Shown piece by piece: positions 50,557-60,316 of a stretch of 64,000 nt of DNA. The DNA comes from Halobaculum magnesiiphilum (GTDB taxonomy: Archaea; Halobacteriota; Halobacteria; Halobacteriales; Haloferacaceae). The stretch is from the NCBI RefSeq assembly GCF_019823105.1, contig NZ_CP081958.1:1054001-1118000 (forward strand), written 5' to 3'. Made by a program: the position numbers and the translations under genes. Below the pieces are notes generated by a model, which searched no databases, was not told the origin of the DNA, and worked only from the letters and a program-made list of their open reading frames with translations. How positions within the stretch are numbered: position 1 is the stretch's first letter; every line of letters begins with the position of its first letter.

Positions 50557-51893
50557 ACCTCCTCGGCCGCGGTCCGACCCGCGACCAAGCCCGTGGCGAG
50601 CGAGACCCCGCTCGCCGACTTCTCGCGGGCAACGTCCGCCCCGCCGACGACCCCGCCGGCCGCCGAGAGGTTCTCGAACTCCGGCGTCCCGTCGGCGGCG
50701 AGCGGGCGTCCCCGTTCGTCGATCCGAACGCCGAAGCGCGCGAACGCGTGGTCCGCGAACGCGCCCCCCTCGGACCACTCCATGCGGTCGTCCGGCTGGG
50801 GGACGTGGCAGCCGAACACCGCCTCGGTCGCGCGTTCGCGATCCGAGTCCAGCCCCTTCCCGACGAGCCCGCCCGTCGCGAGGACGAACTGCTCGGCCGC
50901 GTAGGGTATCCTCGCGCCGTTGCGGTCGATGAACACGCGGTCGATCCGGTCGCCGCCGGCGCCGTCCTCCTCGGGCTCGAAGTCGACGACCGGCGTCCCC
51001 GTCGTCATCGAGACGCCGGCATCGTCGAGCGCCTCGAACAGCCGGTCCGACAGTCTGATCCCCGGGAGGCTCGGCGGTCCCGTCGGGACCTCGAACACCT
51101 CGACGCCGAGGCGCTCGGACAGATCCGCGCGCACCTCCTCGACGTGCGAATCGCCCAGGATCGCCGGAAATCCGACGCGTTCGGCGTCGTCCAGGTGGGG
51201 GCGAACGCGGTCGGCGAGTCGCTGACGGGTCGTCCGCCCATCCCCTGCGTCCTCATCCCGCTCCAGCGCGTGCGCCAACCGCGTCACGGCGGCGTCCGCG
51301 CGGTACTCGCCGGGGAACGCGATCGTCGCGCCCGTCACGTCGAACGGGACGCCCGCCGCAGAGAGTCGCTCGGCCGCGAGCGGCGCGTCGAAGTCCGTCG
51401 CGGCCTCGAAGCCCACGAGGAGCGTCGGGCGCTCGTCGCTGACGAGTCCCGGCGCCATGCTCCGCGGGTACCGGGCCGTCGGCTTGGCGCGCCCCGAGGT
51501 GGTCGCCACGAGCGCGTTGCGGTCGGTGTGGCCGCCCCGGTACAGGTCGCCGACGGTGTCGTCGAACAGGCTGAGCCCCTCGCGGAGCGCATCGGCGCCG
51601 ATCAGTCGGTACGGGTGGTCGGCAGGGAGGTCGTCGACCCCCGCGAACGGGTCCGCGAGCGGGCCTGAGTCGGCGGCGACCCCGTTGCCGCCGTCGCCGT
51701 CGTTGTCGTCGCCCTCCCGCCCCGCGTCGGCGACGGGGTAGCCGAGCGCGTCGATCAGCCCGCTCGCCTGTCGGAGCGTGCTCTCGTTGGCGGAGACGAG
51801 GTGGACGTGTGCGCCCTCGCGGGCCGCCGACAGCGCCGCCGTCGCGCCGGCGAGACCGCCGCCGACGACGACCACGGCCGACTCAATCGCCAC
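50553..51893 (-). CDS. glpB: Anaerobic-type glycerol-3-phosphate dehydrogenase subunit B
   Basis: A 446-residue flavoprotein subunit with an N-terminal FAD/NAD-binding motif [20 protein letters not shown] and C-terminal [10 protein letters not shown] and [11 protein letters not shown]. An acidic insert (about 72-95) is halophile-specific. The GTG at 51893 ([13 protein letters not shown]) is preferred because it aligns the Rossmann motif with family N-termini and overlaps the glpA stop; a GTG three codons earlier is possible. Confidence 0.92.
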   Translation of the reverse strand: MAIESAVVVVGGGLAGATAALSAAREGAHVHLVSANESTLRQASGLIDALGYPVADAGREGDDNDGDGGNGVAADSGPLADPFAGVDDLPADHPYRLIGADALREGLSLFDDTVGDLYRGGHTDRNALVATTSGRAKPTARYPRSMAPGLVSDERPTLLVGFEAATDFDAPLAAERLSAAGVPFDVTGATIAFPGEYRADAAVTRLAHALERDEDAGDGRTTRQRLADRVRPHLDDAERVGFPAILGDSHVEEVRADLSERLGVEVFEVPTGPPSLPGIRLSDRLFEALDDAGVSMTTGTPVVDFEPEEDGAGGDRIDRVFIDRNGARIPYAAEQFVLATGGLVGKGLDSDRERATEAVFGCHVPQPDDRMEWSEGGAFADHAFARFGVRIDERGRPLAADGTPEFENLSAAGGVVGGADVAREKSASGVSLATGLVAGRTAAEEV

Positions 51894-53688
51894 CCGCGTC
51901 ACCTCCGCGGTCGCGGGTGGACACGCCGCCGTCGGCGGCGGCCGGCCCGGGTTCGTCGTCGGCACCGCCGGCGTCGTTCGCGTCGTCAGTGCCGCCGGAG
52001 TCGCCCGTCCCGTCCGCCGATTCGTCCGCGCCGGCGTCGAATGCCGAGAAGTCCTCGGGCGCGGCGCCGTCGCGGTTGAACGTCGTCGCGTGCAGCAGGT
52101 GGTTGAGCATCGCCTGCGAGAGCTGTTCGCCCCACAGCGCGTGGCGCTGCCCCTTCCAGCGCTCCTGCCACAGTTCGTCGAGGGCGGCGTCGACGGTCGG
52201 TCGGTCGAACGCCTCGTCGGCGTCGTGGAGCTCGTTCGCCATCCGGTGGGCGCAGAAGCCGCCCTGACAGTTGCCCATCGACGCGCGGGTCCGCAGGCGG
52301 ACCGCGTTCAGGTCCGAGCCGGAGCCGTCGATGGCGTCCCGGAGTTCCGCGCGCGTGACCGCCTCGCACTGGCAGACGACGGGGTTCGGCTCGTCGGTGT
52401 CGAGCACCTCGTCGGCGCGGGAGCCGAGCCGCTGGACGCTCCGGCGGCCGATCGGCGAGCGCAGGCCGAACTCGTCCATGTAGTCGCGCAGCGTCGAGAA
52501 GTTCTCGCTGCCGGGGAGCGGACGGTCAGCCGTGGTGCATTCGGCGTCGACGCCGAGGAGGTCACAGACGTGGTCGGAGATCTGCTCGGCCATCAGTCGG
52601 TAGGTAGTGAACTTCCCGCCGACGATCGAGGTCATCCCCGGCAGTTCGTCGCGCTCGTCGTGATCGAGCAGGAAGAAGTCGCGCGTGATGTCGGTGGGGT
52701 CCTCGGTGCCGGTTCCCGGCGGCTCGTACAGCGGCCGGACGCCCCAGTACGAACGGATAGTGCGGGCGCCGTCGAGGATCGGCACGAGCTTCGACAGCTC
52801 CTCGATCATGAGGTCGACCTCCCACGCCTCCTCCGGGTAGTCCTCGGGGTCGTCGACCTCCTCGTCGGTGGTGCCGAGGATGCAGGTGGTCTCGTGGGGG
52901 ACGACGATGTCCGCGTCGCCCTTCGGCTTGCACCGGTTGATCACCGTGTCGACCTCGCGGACGTTCATCACGGTCATCACGCCCTTGCTGGGTCGAACTT
53001 CCACGTCGACGCCGGCCATGTCGCCGACGCGGCCCGCCCACGCGCCCGTCGCGTTGACGACGTGATCGGCGTAGATCTCCTCGGTGCCGCCCTCGCGGCC
53101 GTGGATCCGGTTCCCCGACCCCGATTCGTGGGTCACCTCGCACCCGACGACCTCGCCGTCCTCGACGAGCACGTCGGTGACCGGCGAGTGCGTCTCGATG
53201 CGGGCGCCGTGGGCCTCGGCGTCGGCGGCGTTCGCGACACACAGGCGAAACGGGTCGACCGCGCCGTCGGGCACCCGGATCGCCCTGTCGATGTCGCCCG
53301 CGAGGAACGGCTCGACCTCCCGAGCCTCCTCGGCGGTGAGCACCTCCGCGGGGATGCCGCAGTCGCGACACCCCGCCAGCTTCTCCTCGAAGTACTCCTC
53401 GGTGTCCTCCGGGCGCTTGACGAACAGTCCCCCAGTCATCTCCACACAGTGGCTCGCGATGTCGCGCAGCACCCGGTTCTCCTCGATACACTCGCGCGCG
53501 CTGGCCTGGTCGGAAACGGCGTACCGGCCGCCGCTGTGGAGGAGGCCGTGCATCCGCCCCGTCGTTCCGTGCGTGAGGTTGCCCTGCTCGACGAGCGTCA
53601 CGTCGACCCCGCGGGTGGCGAGATCGCGGGCCACCCCGCAGCCGGTCGACCCGCCGCCGATCACGAGCACCTCGGTTCGTTCGCTCAT
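51883..53688 (-). CDS. glpA: Anaerobic-type glycerol-3-phosphate dehydrogenase subunit A
   Basis: A 601-residue FAD subunit that oxidises sn-glycerol-3-phosphate to dihydroxyacetone phosphate. FAD motif [21 protein letters not shown]; then [20 protein letters not shown] and [20 protein letters not shown]-type [2Fe-2S] domain has [15 protein letters not shown] and [13 protein letters not shown]. The last 60 residues are a disordered acidic tail. A GAGGAG element lies 5 nt before the ATG. First gene of glpABC. Confidence 0.96.
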   Translation of the reverse strand: MSERTEVLVIGGGSTGCGVARDLATRGVDVTLVEQGNLTHGTTGRMHGLLHSGGRYAVSDQASARECIEENRVLRDIASHCVEMTGGLFVKRPEDTEEYFEEKLAGCRDCGIPAEVLTAEEAREVEPFLAGDIDRAIRVPDGAVDPFRLCVANAADAEAHGARIETHSPVTDVLVEDGEVVGCEVTHESGSGNRIHGREGGTEEIYADHVVNATGAWAGRVGDMAGVDVEVRPSKGVMTVMNVREVDTVINRCKPKGDADIVVPHETTCILGTTDEEVDDPEDYPEEAWEVDLMIEELSKLVPILDGARTIRSYWGVRPLYEPPGTGTEDPTDITRDFFLLDHDERDELPGMTSIVGGKFTTYRLMAEQISDHVCDLLGVDAECTTADRPLPGSENFSTLRDYMDEFGLRSPIGRRSVQRLGSRADEVLDTDEPNPVVCQCEAVTRAELRDAIDGSGSDLNAVRLRTRASMGNCQGGFCAHRMANELHDADEAFDRPTVDAALDELWQERWKGQRHALWGEQLSQAMLNHLLHATTFNRDGAAPEDFSAFDAGADESADGTGDSGGTDDANDAGGADDEPGPAAADGGVSTRDRGGDAGGD

Positions 53689-53720
53689 CGGATCTCCTCG
53701 GTATCACGTGTCACGGCGGC

Positions 53721-53749
53721 GCCGGGTATTACGTTATCGGTTACCCGGC
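53721..53749 (-). promoter_or_regulatory. Inverted repeat in the glpA promoter region
   Basis: GCCGGGTA (53721-53728) and TACCCGGC (53742-53749) form a perfect 8-bp inverted repeat with a 13-nt spacer that contains AT-rich GATAACGTAA on the minus strand. It is 33-61 nt before the glpA start, so a protein bound here would cover the promoter. Confidence 0.55.
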
Positions 53750-53778
53750 AGTGATCGTAGAATACGTCGAACGGGAGG

Positions 53779-54957
53779 TCAGGCTGACGAGTCCTCGTTC
53801 CAGCGACGCGCGAGCCGCCGGAACGCCAGCGTCGGGAACCGCGGGTCGACCCGGCTCGGGGGCCTCCCCGGGCCGCCGGAGTCGTCGACCCTGACGCGCT
53901 CGACGACGCCGGTCTCGGCGAGCTCGTAGAGGAACCGCTCGACGGTGGCCGCCGTCAGGTCGATGCGGTCGGCGATCCGCGCGGCGCACTCGCCCACGGG
54001 AGCGCGTTCCTCCGGCGGGAGGTCGACGAGACACGCGAGCGTCCGAACGCGGTTCTCCGGGAGCGTGAGCACCCGTCCCAGCGGGACGCACGGCCACGGC
54101 ACGGCCGCCATCCCGGCCTCCACGTCGGCGTCGTCGACGACGGGGTCGCCGTCGTCGGAGGCGGCCTCGACGGCGCCCAACAGCGCCGAGAGCGCGACGC
54201 CGGCGTCGCCTTCGGCCCACTCCGCGAGCCGCCGGATCGCCGAGTGGGCGAGCGCGCCCTGCCCGAGCCCGTCGTCGGCCCGCGACGCGAGCACGTCCGT
54301 GAGCGTCGCGCGGGAGTACGCCTCCACGTCGACGACGACGGCGTCGTCGGGGACGCCGACCGCGTCGGGGTCGGCCCGGCCGACGGCGAGCCACGCGAAC
54401 GCGCCCGCGACGCCGTCGAGCCGCTCGGCGACCGTCGCCACGTCGACCGTCTCGGGTTCGCCGACGTGGTCGGCGACGACCACCACCGGGCCGGCGCCGC
54501 GGACGCGACGCTCCAGTCGCTCGTGGAGCTCGTCGGTGCCGACGCCGCGGCGGGGGACCGACTCGGCGACGAGCGCGTCGAGCACGGCGTGGGAGAACTC
54601 GAACGCCGAGTCGGCCGTCCGCAGGTCGACGTAGACGAACGAGACGCCGGGCGCGCTCCCCCCGCGAGTCGTGGTGAAGACGGCGTCGCTCGGCGGCGAC
54701 AGCGACGCCGACAGCCGGTCGGCGAGCGCGGTCGCCACGGCTGATTTCCCGGCCCCGCCCGGCCCGTGGAGGTACCCGTCGGGCGGCGCCCGTCCGTCGA
54801 AGACGGGGTCGAAGTGATCGAGCAACCGCTCGATGAGCTGCCCCCGCCCGATCGGCTCCTCGGGATGCCAGACCGGGCTCAGTTGCTGCTCGTCGAGCAC
54901 GAGCCGGCGGCGGTCGCCGGTGCGTTGACGCCGTGCGATCCGATCCTCGATGTCCAT
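53779..54957 (-). CDS. Orc1/Cdc6-like AAA ATPase with winged-helix domain
   Basis: A 392-residue protein resembling Orc1/Cdc6. Linker VLDEQQLSPVWHPEEPIGRG; Walker A GPGGAGKSAVAT at about 65-76; a Walker B-like strand VVVVADHVGE with Asp-His instead of Asp-Glu; a helical lid; and a C-terminal winged helix (VGECAARIADRIDLTAATVE, then RFLYELAETGVVERV). The lost Glu may weaken ATP hydrolysis. It lies between glpA and glpK, upstream of glpA on the same strand, so a regulatory role in glycerol metabolism is possible. Confidence 0.8.
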   Translation of the reverse strand: MDIEDRIARRQRTGDRRRLVLDEQQLSPVWHPEEPIGRGQLIERLLDHFDPVFDGRAPPDGYLHGPGGAGKSAVATALADRLSASLSPPSDAVFTTTRGGSAPGVSFVYVDLRTADSAFEFSHAVLDALVAESVPRRGVGTDELHERLERRVRGAGPVVVVADHVGEPETVDVATVAERLDGVAGAFAWLAVGRADPDAVGVPDDAVVVDVEAYSRATLTDVLASRADDGLGQGALAHSAIRRLAEWAEGDAGVALSALLGAVEAASDDGDPVVDDADVEAGMAAVPWPCVPLGRVLTLPENRVRTLACLVDLPPEERAPVGECAARIADRIDLTAATVERFLYELAETGVVERVRVDDSGGPGRPPSRVDPRFPTLAFRRLARRWNEDSSA

Positions 54958-55070
54958 GGTCGGTTGATGCGGTGGGTACTGGCGGTATGCGGGGCGGGGT
55001 TCTAATGCGACCGGTTCTCGGTCGGCGGCTCCTCCGTTTGTTTACTACTGCTACCCGTGCGTCAGTAACG

Positions 55071-55136
55071 TTTATAATCGTTCACTATACATCTATCGGT
55101 ATCGGCGTCTCGTCCGAGCGGGACTCCGGACGGAGG
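55071..55136 (+). promoter_or_regulatory. glpK promoter and Shine-Dalgarno
   Basis: TTTATAA (55071-55077) is a strong TATA box. The expected start site near 55101 leaves a leader of about 46 nt. GGAGG (55132-55136) lies 10 nt before the ATG. This gene is therefore SD-led, unlike most neighbours. Confidence 0.6.
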
Positions 55137-55146
55137 ACACGCACAC

Positions 55147-56679
55147 ATGCCAGACACGTACGTCGGCGCGATCGATCAGGGAACGACAGGGACGCGATTC
55201 ATGGTGTTCGACCACGCCGGGCAGGTGGTCGCCAACGCGTACGAGAAACACGAGCAGATCTATCCGGAGCCGGGGTGGGTCGAACACGACCCGACGGAGA
55301 TCTGGGAGAACACGACGACGGTCGTCACGAGGGGCCTCGCCGACGCGGGGCTGGAGGCGAGCCAGCTGGAGGCGATCGGCATCACGAACCAGCGCGAGAC
55401 GACCGTCGTGTGGGACGCGGACACCGGCCGCCCCGTCCACAACGCGCTCGTGTGGCAGGACCGCCGCACCACCGACCGCGTCGAGGAGTTACAGGCGGCG
55501 GACAAGGTCGAGTGGATCCGCGGCAAGACCGGCCTCGAGGCCGACGCGTACTTCTCGGCGACGAAGACCGAGTGGATCCTCGACAACGCCGAGCCGCTGA
55601 AGCTGCAGTCCTCGCGCGGCGGCGGGCTCCGCGAGCGCGCCGAGGCGGGAGAGCTGCTGATGGGAACGATCGACAGCTGGCTCATCTACAACCTGACGGG
55701 CAACCACATCACCGACGTGACGAACGCCTCGCGGACGATGCTGTACGACATCCGCGAGCTGGAGTGGGACGACGAGCTGCTCGCGGAGTTCGACGTTCCC
55801 GAGTCGATGGTGCCTGAGGTTCGTCCGTCCTCCGACGAGGAGTACTACGGGTACACCGACCCCGACGGCTTCCTCGGCGCCGAGGTCCCCGTGGCGGGCG
55901 CGCTCGGCGACCAGCAGGCCGCGATGTTCGGCCAGACGTGCTTCGACGAGGGCGACGCGAAGAACACCTACGGCACCGGGTCGTTCTACCTGATGAACAC
56001 CGGCACCGAGGCCGTCGAGTCCGACCACGGCCTGCTCACGACGATCGGCTTCCAGCTGTCGGACGAGCCCGTCCGGTACGCGCTGGAGGGGTCGATCTTC
56101 GTCACCGGCGCCGCCATCGAGTGGCTGGAGGACGTGGACCTCATCAACAACGCCGCACAGACGGCGGAGCTCGCGCGGTCGGTCGACTCCACCGACGGCG
56201 TCTACATGGTCCCCGCGTTCACGGGACTCGGCGCCCCCCACTGGGACGGTCGCGCCCGCGGCACCATCGTCGGGATGACTCGCGGGACGCGAAAGGAGCA
56301 CATCGTCCGGGCGACCCTGGAGGCGATCGCCTACCAGACGCGCGACGTGGCCGAGGCGATGGAGGCCGACTCCGGCGTCGAGACCACCTCGCTTCGCGTC
56401 GACGGCGGCGCCGTCAAGAACGACTTCCTGTGTCAGCTCCAGTCGGACATCATCCAGACGGAGATCGCGCGACCCGAGGTCGACGAGACCACCGCGCTGG
56501 GGTCGGCGTACGCCGCCGGCCTCGCTGTCGGCTACTGGGACTCCGTCGACGACCTCCGGCAGAACTGGCAGGTCGACCGGGAGTTCACCCCCGAGATGGA
56601 CGCCGCCGACGCCGACGCGATGTACGACCGGTGGGGGGACGCCGTCGAACGCTCGCGGAACTGGGCTACGGAGGACTGA
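55147..56679 (+). CDS. glpK: Glycerol kinase
   Basis: A 510-residue FGGY-family kinase phosphorylating glycerol to sn-glycerol-3-phosphate with ATP. Landmarks are GAIDQGTTGTRFMVFD, the substrate loop NQRETTVVWD, GTIDSWLIYNLTG, GALGDQQAAMFGQ, GTGSFYLMNTG and LRVDGGAVKNDFLCQ. Length is standard. It starts the rightward half of the glycerol locus, supplying GlpABC, and is followed after 6 bp by the transporter gene. Confidence 0.97.
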   Translation: MPDTYVGAIDQGTTGTRFMVFDHAGQVVANAYEKHEQIYPEPGWVEHDPTEIWENTTTVVTRGLADAGLEASQLEAIGITNQRETTVVWDADTGRPVHNALVWQDRRTTDRVEELQAADKVEWIRGKTGLEADAYFSATKTEWILDNAEPLKLQSSRGGGLRERAEAGELLMGTIDSWLIYNLTGNHITDVTNASRTMLYDIRELEWDDELLAEFDVPESMVPEVRPSSDEEYYGYTDPDGFLGAEVPVAGALGDQQAAMFGQTCFDEGDAKNTYGTGSFYLMNTGTEAVESDHGLLTTIGFQLSDEPVRYALEGSIFVTGAAIEWLEDVDLINNAAQTAELARSVDSTDGVYMVPAFTGLGAPHWDGRARGTIVGMTRGTRKEHIVRATLEAIAYQTRDVAEAMEADSGVETTSLRVDGGAVKNDFLCQLQSDIIQTEIARPEVDETTALGSAYAAGLAVGYWDSVDDLRQNWQVDREFTPEMDAADADAMYDRWGDAVERSRNWATED

Positions 56680-56685
56680 TCGCGG

Positions 56686-57762
56686 ATGTACGACCTACTG
56701 CTTCAGGTTCCCCTGCTCGGAACGGAGTGGGAGACGTTCCTGCTCCTGTTCATCACCGCGCTCGCGGGCGGCGCCTTCGGCGCCGCACTGGGCGCGCTGC
56801 CGGCGTTCGTCTTCACGGGCTTCGTCGTCTTCCTCGGCGAGGGACTGGCGATCCTCCAGCGCGAGATCGGGACGCTGCCGGGGATCAACGGCGGCGAACT
56901 CGCCGCCGGCGTGACGGGCGTGATCGGCTTCGGCGCGGTGACGGGGCCGCACAACGCCTTCGCGGGCGGCGTCGCCGCCTCCGCGTACGCGGGCAAGAAG
57001 TACCCCGAGATGGAGCCCGACGGCTGGGACTACCACTTCGGGAAGAACATCCTGTACGCCTTCGGCACGAAACCCGACATCCTCGCCGTCGGCGCCGTCT
57101 TCGGCCTCCTGGGGATGCTGATCAACCAGGTCGGCGCCGCGATCGGCACACCGACGGACACGATCGCGTTGTCGGTCGTCCTCACGGCGCTGATCGCCCG
57201 CGTCGCGTTCGGCTACCCGCTCGTCGGGAAGGCGGCCGGCGGGAGCCTGCTCGACATGTCGCCGTTCGAGCGCGAGGAGCCCAGGGCCGTCGCCGACGGG
57301 GGCGAGGTGTCCATCGAACACGAGGGACGCCTCGCGACCGAGCCGTGGCTCCCACACCAGTACAAGTGGGCCGGCGTCGCGACGATCGGCCTCGTCGGGG
57401 GGATCCTCGGCGGCTACATCTGGATCCGGACGGGGAGCATCTTCCTCGGGTACGCCATCTCGGCGATGAGCCTGCTGTTCCTCAACCTCGGCGTCGAGAA
57501 GATCCCCGTCACCCACCACATCACGCTCATCGGCGCCGTCGGCGCGGTCGTCGTCGCCCCCGTCGCCGGGAGCGTCGTCGCCCTGCTCGCGGCGGGCGCC
57601 TTCGGCGTCTTCAGCGGGCTGCTGGGCGAGGTGACCCAGCGGGTCATGTACGCCCACTCGGGCACCCACGTCGACCCGCCCGCGATGGCGATCGCCCTCG
57701 CGATGCTCGTCGTCGCGGTGCTGGCGTTCCTCGGCGTGCTTCCCAACGCCGGCTACCTCTGA
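56686..57762 (+). CDS. Multi-spanning membrane protein, probable glycerol transporter
   Basis: A 358-residue membrane protein with about nine helices and glycine-rich segments (GGAFGAALGALPAFVFTGFV, VGGILGGYIWIR). It is not an aquaporin: the NPA boxes of GlpF are absent. It starts 6 bp after glpK. In Haloferax the gene in this position was proposed as a glycerol facilitator; the same role is inferred here from position only. Confidence 0.7.
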   Translation: MYDLLLQVPLLGTEWETFLLLFITALAGGAFGAALGALPAFVFTGFVVFLGEGLAILQREIGTLPGINGGELAAGVTGVIGFGAVTGPHNAFAGGVAASAYAGKKYPEMEPDGWDYHFGKNILYAFGTKPDILAVGAVFGLLGMLINQVGAAIGTPTDTIALSVVLTALIARVAFGYPLVGKAAGGSLLDMSPFEREEPRAVADGGEVSIEHEGRLATEPWLPHQYKWAGVATIGLVGGILGGYIWIRTGSIFLGYAISAMSLLFLNLGVEKIPVTHHITLIGAVGAVVVAPVAGSVVALLAAGAFGVFSGLLGEVTQRVMYAHSGTHVDPPAMAIALAMLVVAVLAFLGVLPNAGYL

Positions 57763-57947
57763 GCCGGCGCGACGGCTTCCGACCGTCACCGCCAGCGCGA
57801 CCAGGCCGACCGACCCCGGACACGACGGTCCCCGACCGACGCCGGTCGGGACCGTTCGGGCCGACGCCGGTCGGACCGGCGCGCGGTCGAGTCGCGGCGG
57901 TCGTACCGCCGCCGAACTTATCCCCGCGAGCGACTACCCCTCCGTCG

Positions 57948-58658
57948 ATGAAGGTCGCACTCGTCACCGTCGGCGACGAACTCCTCGCGGGCGACACGGT
58001 GAACACCAACGCCTCGTGGCTCGGCGAGCGGCTGACGGGCCGCGGCGTCGCCGTCGATCGCGTGACGACCGTCCCCGACCGCGTCGACGACATCGCGGGC
58101 GTTGTTCGCGAGTATCGCGACGCCTACGACGCGGTGGTGGTCACCGGCGGCGTCGGCCCCACCCACGACGACGTGACGATGGACGGCGTCGCCGCCGCCG
58201 TCGGCGTCGACCTCGCCCCCAGCGACGAGGCGCTCGCGTACCTCACCGAGCACGGCGGCTACGCGGCCGACGACCTCACCGAGGGGACCACCCACCTCCC
58301 GGCGGGCGCGCGCGTCATCCACAACGAGAAGGGCGTCGCGCCGGGGTGTGTGATCGACTCGGTCTACGTGCTCCCGGGCGTCCCCACGGAGATGAAGGCG
58401 ATGTTCGCGTCGGTGGCCGAGGAGTTCGCCGGCGACGAGCCACACACCGCGACCGTCGAGACGCCCGAGCCCGAGTCGCGCCTGCTCGACCGGCTCTCGG
58501 CGGTCCGCGAGCGATACGACGTGGCGGTCGGCTCCTACCCCGGCGAGACGGTGCGCGTGAAGTTCACGGGCACCGACGAGGCGCACGTCGCCGACGCCGC
58601 CGACTGGTTCCGCGAGCGCGTCGAGACCGCGGAGTCGCCGCCGGCGGCCGAGGACTGA
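57948..58658 (+). CDS. CinA-like molybdopterin-binding domain protein
   Basis: A 236-residue protein of the MoaB/Mog-like family (CinA N-terminal type). KVALVTVGDELLAGDTVNTN and VVVTGGVGPTHDDVT are the diagnostic motifs; NEKGVAPGCVIDSVYVLPGVPTEMK follows. The C-terminal PncC amidase domain of full CinA is missing. Archaeal members may act as ADP-ribose or nicotinamide-adduct hydrolases; the substrate here is unknown. CTTATCC lies about 30 nt before the ATG. Confidence 0.85.
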   Translation: MKVALVTVGDELLAGDTVNTNASWLGERLTGRGVAVDRVTTVPDRVDDIAGVVREYRDAYDAVVVTGGVGPTHDDVTMDGVAAAVGVDLAPSDEALAYLTEHGGYAADDLTEGTTHLPAGARVIHNEKGVAPGCVIDSVYVLPGVPTEMKAMFASVAEEFAGDEPHTATVETPEPESRLLDRLSAVRERYDVAVGSYPGETVRVKFTGTDEAHVADAADWFRERVETAESPPAAED

Positions 58659-58716
58659 CGCGAACGACGGGGCGGTCGCTCACCCGAGCAAACGCAGCGG
58701 GCTCGCCATCCCCGAC

Positions 58717-58845
58717 TCAGCGGTAGAGGTACGCGAGCCAGACGACGACGGCCAGCACGCTCGCGATCAGCACGACCGCCGCGGTGGGCGTCGTCGGCAG
58801 CGCGACCTCCGAGCCGGACTCGGCGACGAGCGGAAGCGGGTTCAT
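58717..58845 (-). CDS. Small single-pass membrane protein
   Basis: A 42-residue protein (MNPLPLVAESGSEVALPTTP, then TAAVVLIASVLAVVVWLAYLYR). The hydrophobic helix spans about 20-39, with the N-terminus probably outside. A minus-strand GTTTATAC about 30 nt upstream supports transcription. The function is unknown. Confidence 0.6.
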   Translation of the reverse strand: MNPLPLVAESGSEVALPTTPTAAVVLIASVLAVVVWLAYLYR

Positions 58846-58938
58846 GCGCTGGAGTGGGACCGAACGGCGTATAAACGTGTATATCCCGGGCGACGGCGTC
58901 GGGGCGTCGAGCGCCGGCAACGTGGTCGGGATCGGTCG

Positions 58939-59763
58939 TCAGTTGTCGGTCACGCGCGGGACTGAGGCGGGGTCGTAGCGGTCGGCGATCCCGTCGAGCG
59001 CCCCGTGGTGCCTGGTCGTGTGCGGCGCCGTCAGCGGCGACACGGAGATCCGGCCCTCGACGACCGCGCGTCTGTCGGTGCCGACGGGATCGGGGATGTC
59101 GCCCGACTGCATGCGGTCCCAGGTACGGTCGACCAGGTCGACGTGGTCGCCGTCGCGCTCGGCGGTCATGTCGTATAGCGTCGACGGGCGCGTGACCTCC
59201 ATCCCGGTCGCGCGCCCCTCGGGGGTCCACGGCGCGTTCACGTTCAGGTAGTCCGCCTCGTCGAAGACGCCGGCGTCCGGGGCGGCCTCGACGAGATAGC
59301 GCGTGACGGCCGCGGCCTCCTCGTAGTCCTCGACGTCGGAGGCCTTCCGTCGCCACTCGTCGCCGCTGCCGCCGGGGACGTACAGCGAGACGGCCATCGC
59401 GGGCACGCCGAAGAACGCCGCCTCGACGGCCGCCGAGACGGTACCCGAGCGCCCGAGCACGTACGCGCCGATGTTGGCGCCCTTGTTGCAGCCGGCGACA
59501 ACCATGTCGGCGTCGGGACACAGCGACTCCAGTCCGGCGACGGCGCAGTCGGCCGGGGTGCCCTCGATGGCGTAGCCCATCTCGTGTTCGCGGACCGCGA
59601 CGCGCCTGGAGAGCTTCCGGCCGACGGCCGACTGGTCGTCCGCGGGCGCGACCGCGACGACCTCGCCGACCGTCGAGAGGGCGTCGTACAGGGCGCGAAA
59701 CCCGGGGCTCTCGATGCCGTCGTCGTTCGTCAGGAGGAACGTCGGGGCGTCGCTGGCGCTCAT
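58939..59763 (-). CDS. surE: 5'-nucleotidase SurE
   Basis: A 274-residue metal-dependent nucleotidase that hydrolyses nucleoside 5'- and 3'-monophosphates. The metal site Asp pair is in LLTNDDGIESPGF; the second site is VAPADDQSAVGRKLS (Ser ligand) and GCNKGANIGAYVLGRSGTVSAA. The C-terminal half contains LNVNAPWTPEG. The ATG at 59763 is used; the 11 upstream codons have no family match. It is near the PRC-barrel gene, same strand. Confidence 0.94.
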   Translation of the reverse strand: MSASDAPTFLLTNDDGIESPGFRALYDALSTVGEVVAVAPADDQSAVGRKLSRRVAVREHEMGYAIEGTPADCAVAGLESLCPDADMVVAGCNKGANIGAYVLGRSGTVSAAVEAAFFGVPAMAVSLYVPGGSGDEWRRKASDVEDYEEAAAVTRYLVEAAPDAGVFDEADYLNVNAPWTPEGRATGMEVTRPSTLYDMTAERDGDHVDLVDRTWDRMQSGDIPDPVGTDRRAVVEGRISVSPLTAPHTTRHHGALDGIADRYDPASVPRVTDN

Positions 59764-59802
59764 TGTCCGCGGGTCGGTCGGCGCCGACAAAAGCACGCCG
59801 CC

Positions 59803-60186
59803 TCAGACGATCGGGTCGTCGCCCGTCGACGCGTCCCCGCCATCGGTCGGTGCGTCCCGGTCGGGCGATCCGTCCCCGTCGTCGGCGCTGATCCCGGATC
59901 CGCCGCCGCGGCCGCCGGGCAGCGGGAGGGCCGCCTCGTGGGCGGCGCTGCGGAGGACGATCACGTCGCCGACGCCCCGGACGAGCCGGAACGGGACGCG
60001 CACGCCCGCGGCGCCGTTCGGCAGGCCGCCCACGGTCTCCTCGTCGACGTCCGACAGCGCGAGCGCGACGGGGGCGTCCGCCTCCAGGTCGACGAGCACG
60101 TCGATCACCCGGCCGACGCGCGCGCCGTCCGCCGTGAACACCTCCTTGCTCGCGAGGTCGGTCACGGGCGTGGTGTCGGATGGCAT
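59803..60186 (-). CDS. PRC-barrel domain protein
   Basis: A 127-residue protein. Residues about 8-90 form a PRC-barrel (VTDLASKEVFTADGARVGRVIDVLVDLE core; VPFRLVRGVGDVIVLRS). An acidic/Gly-rich tail follows. Archaeal PRC-barrel proteins include CdpB cell-division factors and small RNA-processing partners; this one lacks distinguishing signs, so no function is assigned. Confidence 0.82.
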   Translation of the reverse strand: MPSDTTPVTDLASKEVFTADGARVGRVIDVLVDLEADAPVALALSDVDEETVGGLPNGAAGVRVPFRLVRGVGDVIVLRSAAHEAALPLPGGRGGGSGISADDGDGSPDRDAPTDGGDASTGDDPIV

Positions 60187-60316
60187 GACGGTCCGACCTT
60201 CGCAGCCTGTCACTTAACGTCTTCTCAGCGACGGCGGGGGACGAGCCCTCCGCGTCGCCGGGCCGACGCGTGCGCAACCACGTCCGCAGAGTGCGTCAGT
60301 GCATCCGCAGCGTGCG

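Noticed and set aside
54958-55146. Replication origin next to the Cdc6-like gene
   Set aside because: No repeated origin recognition boxes or extended AT-rich unwinding element; the gap is explained by two divergent promoters.
55938-57947. Long upstream extension of the CinA-like frame
   Set aside because: It runs out of frame through glpK and the transporter with an Arg/Gly-rich translation; CinA homology begins at the ATG at 57948.
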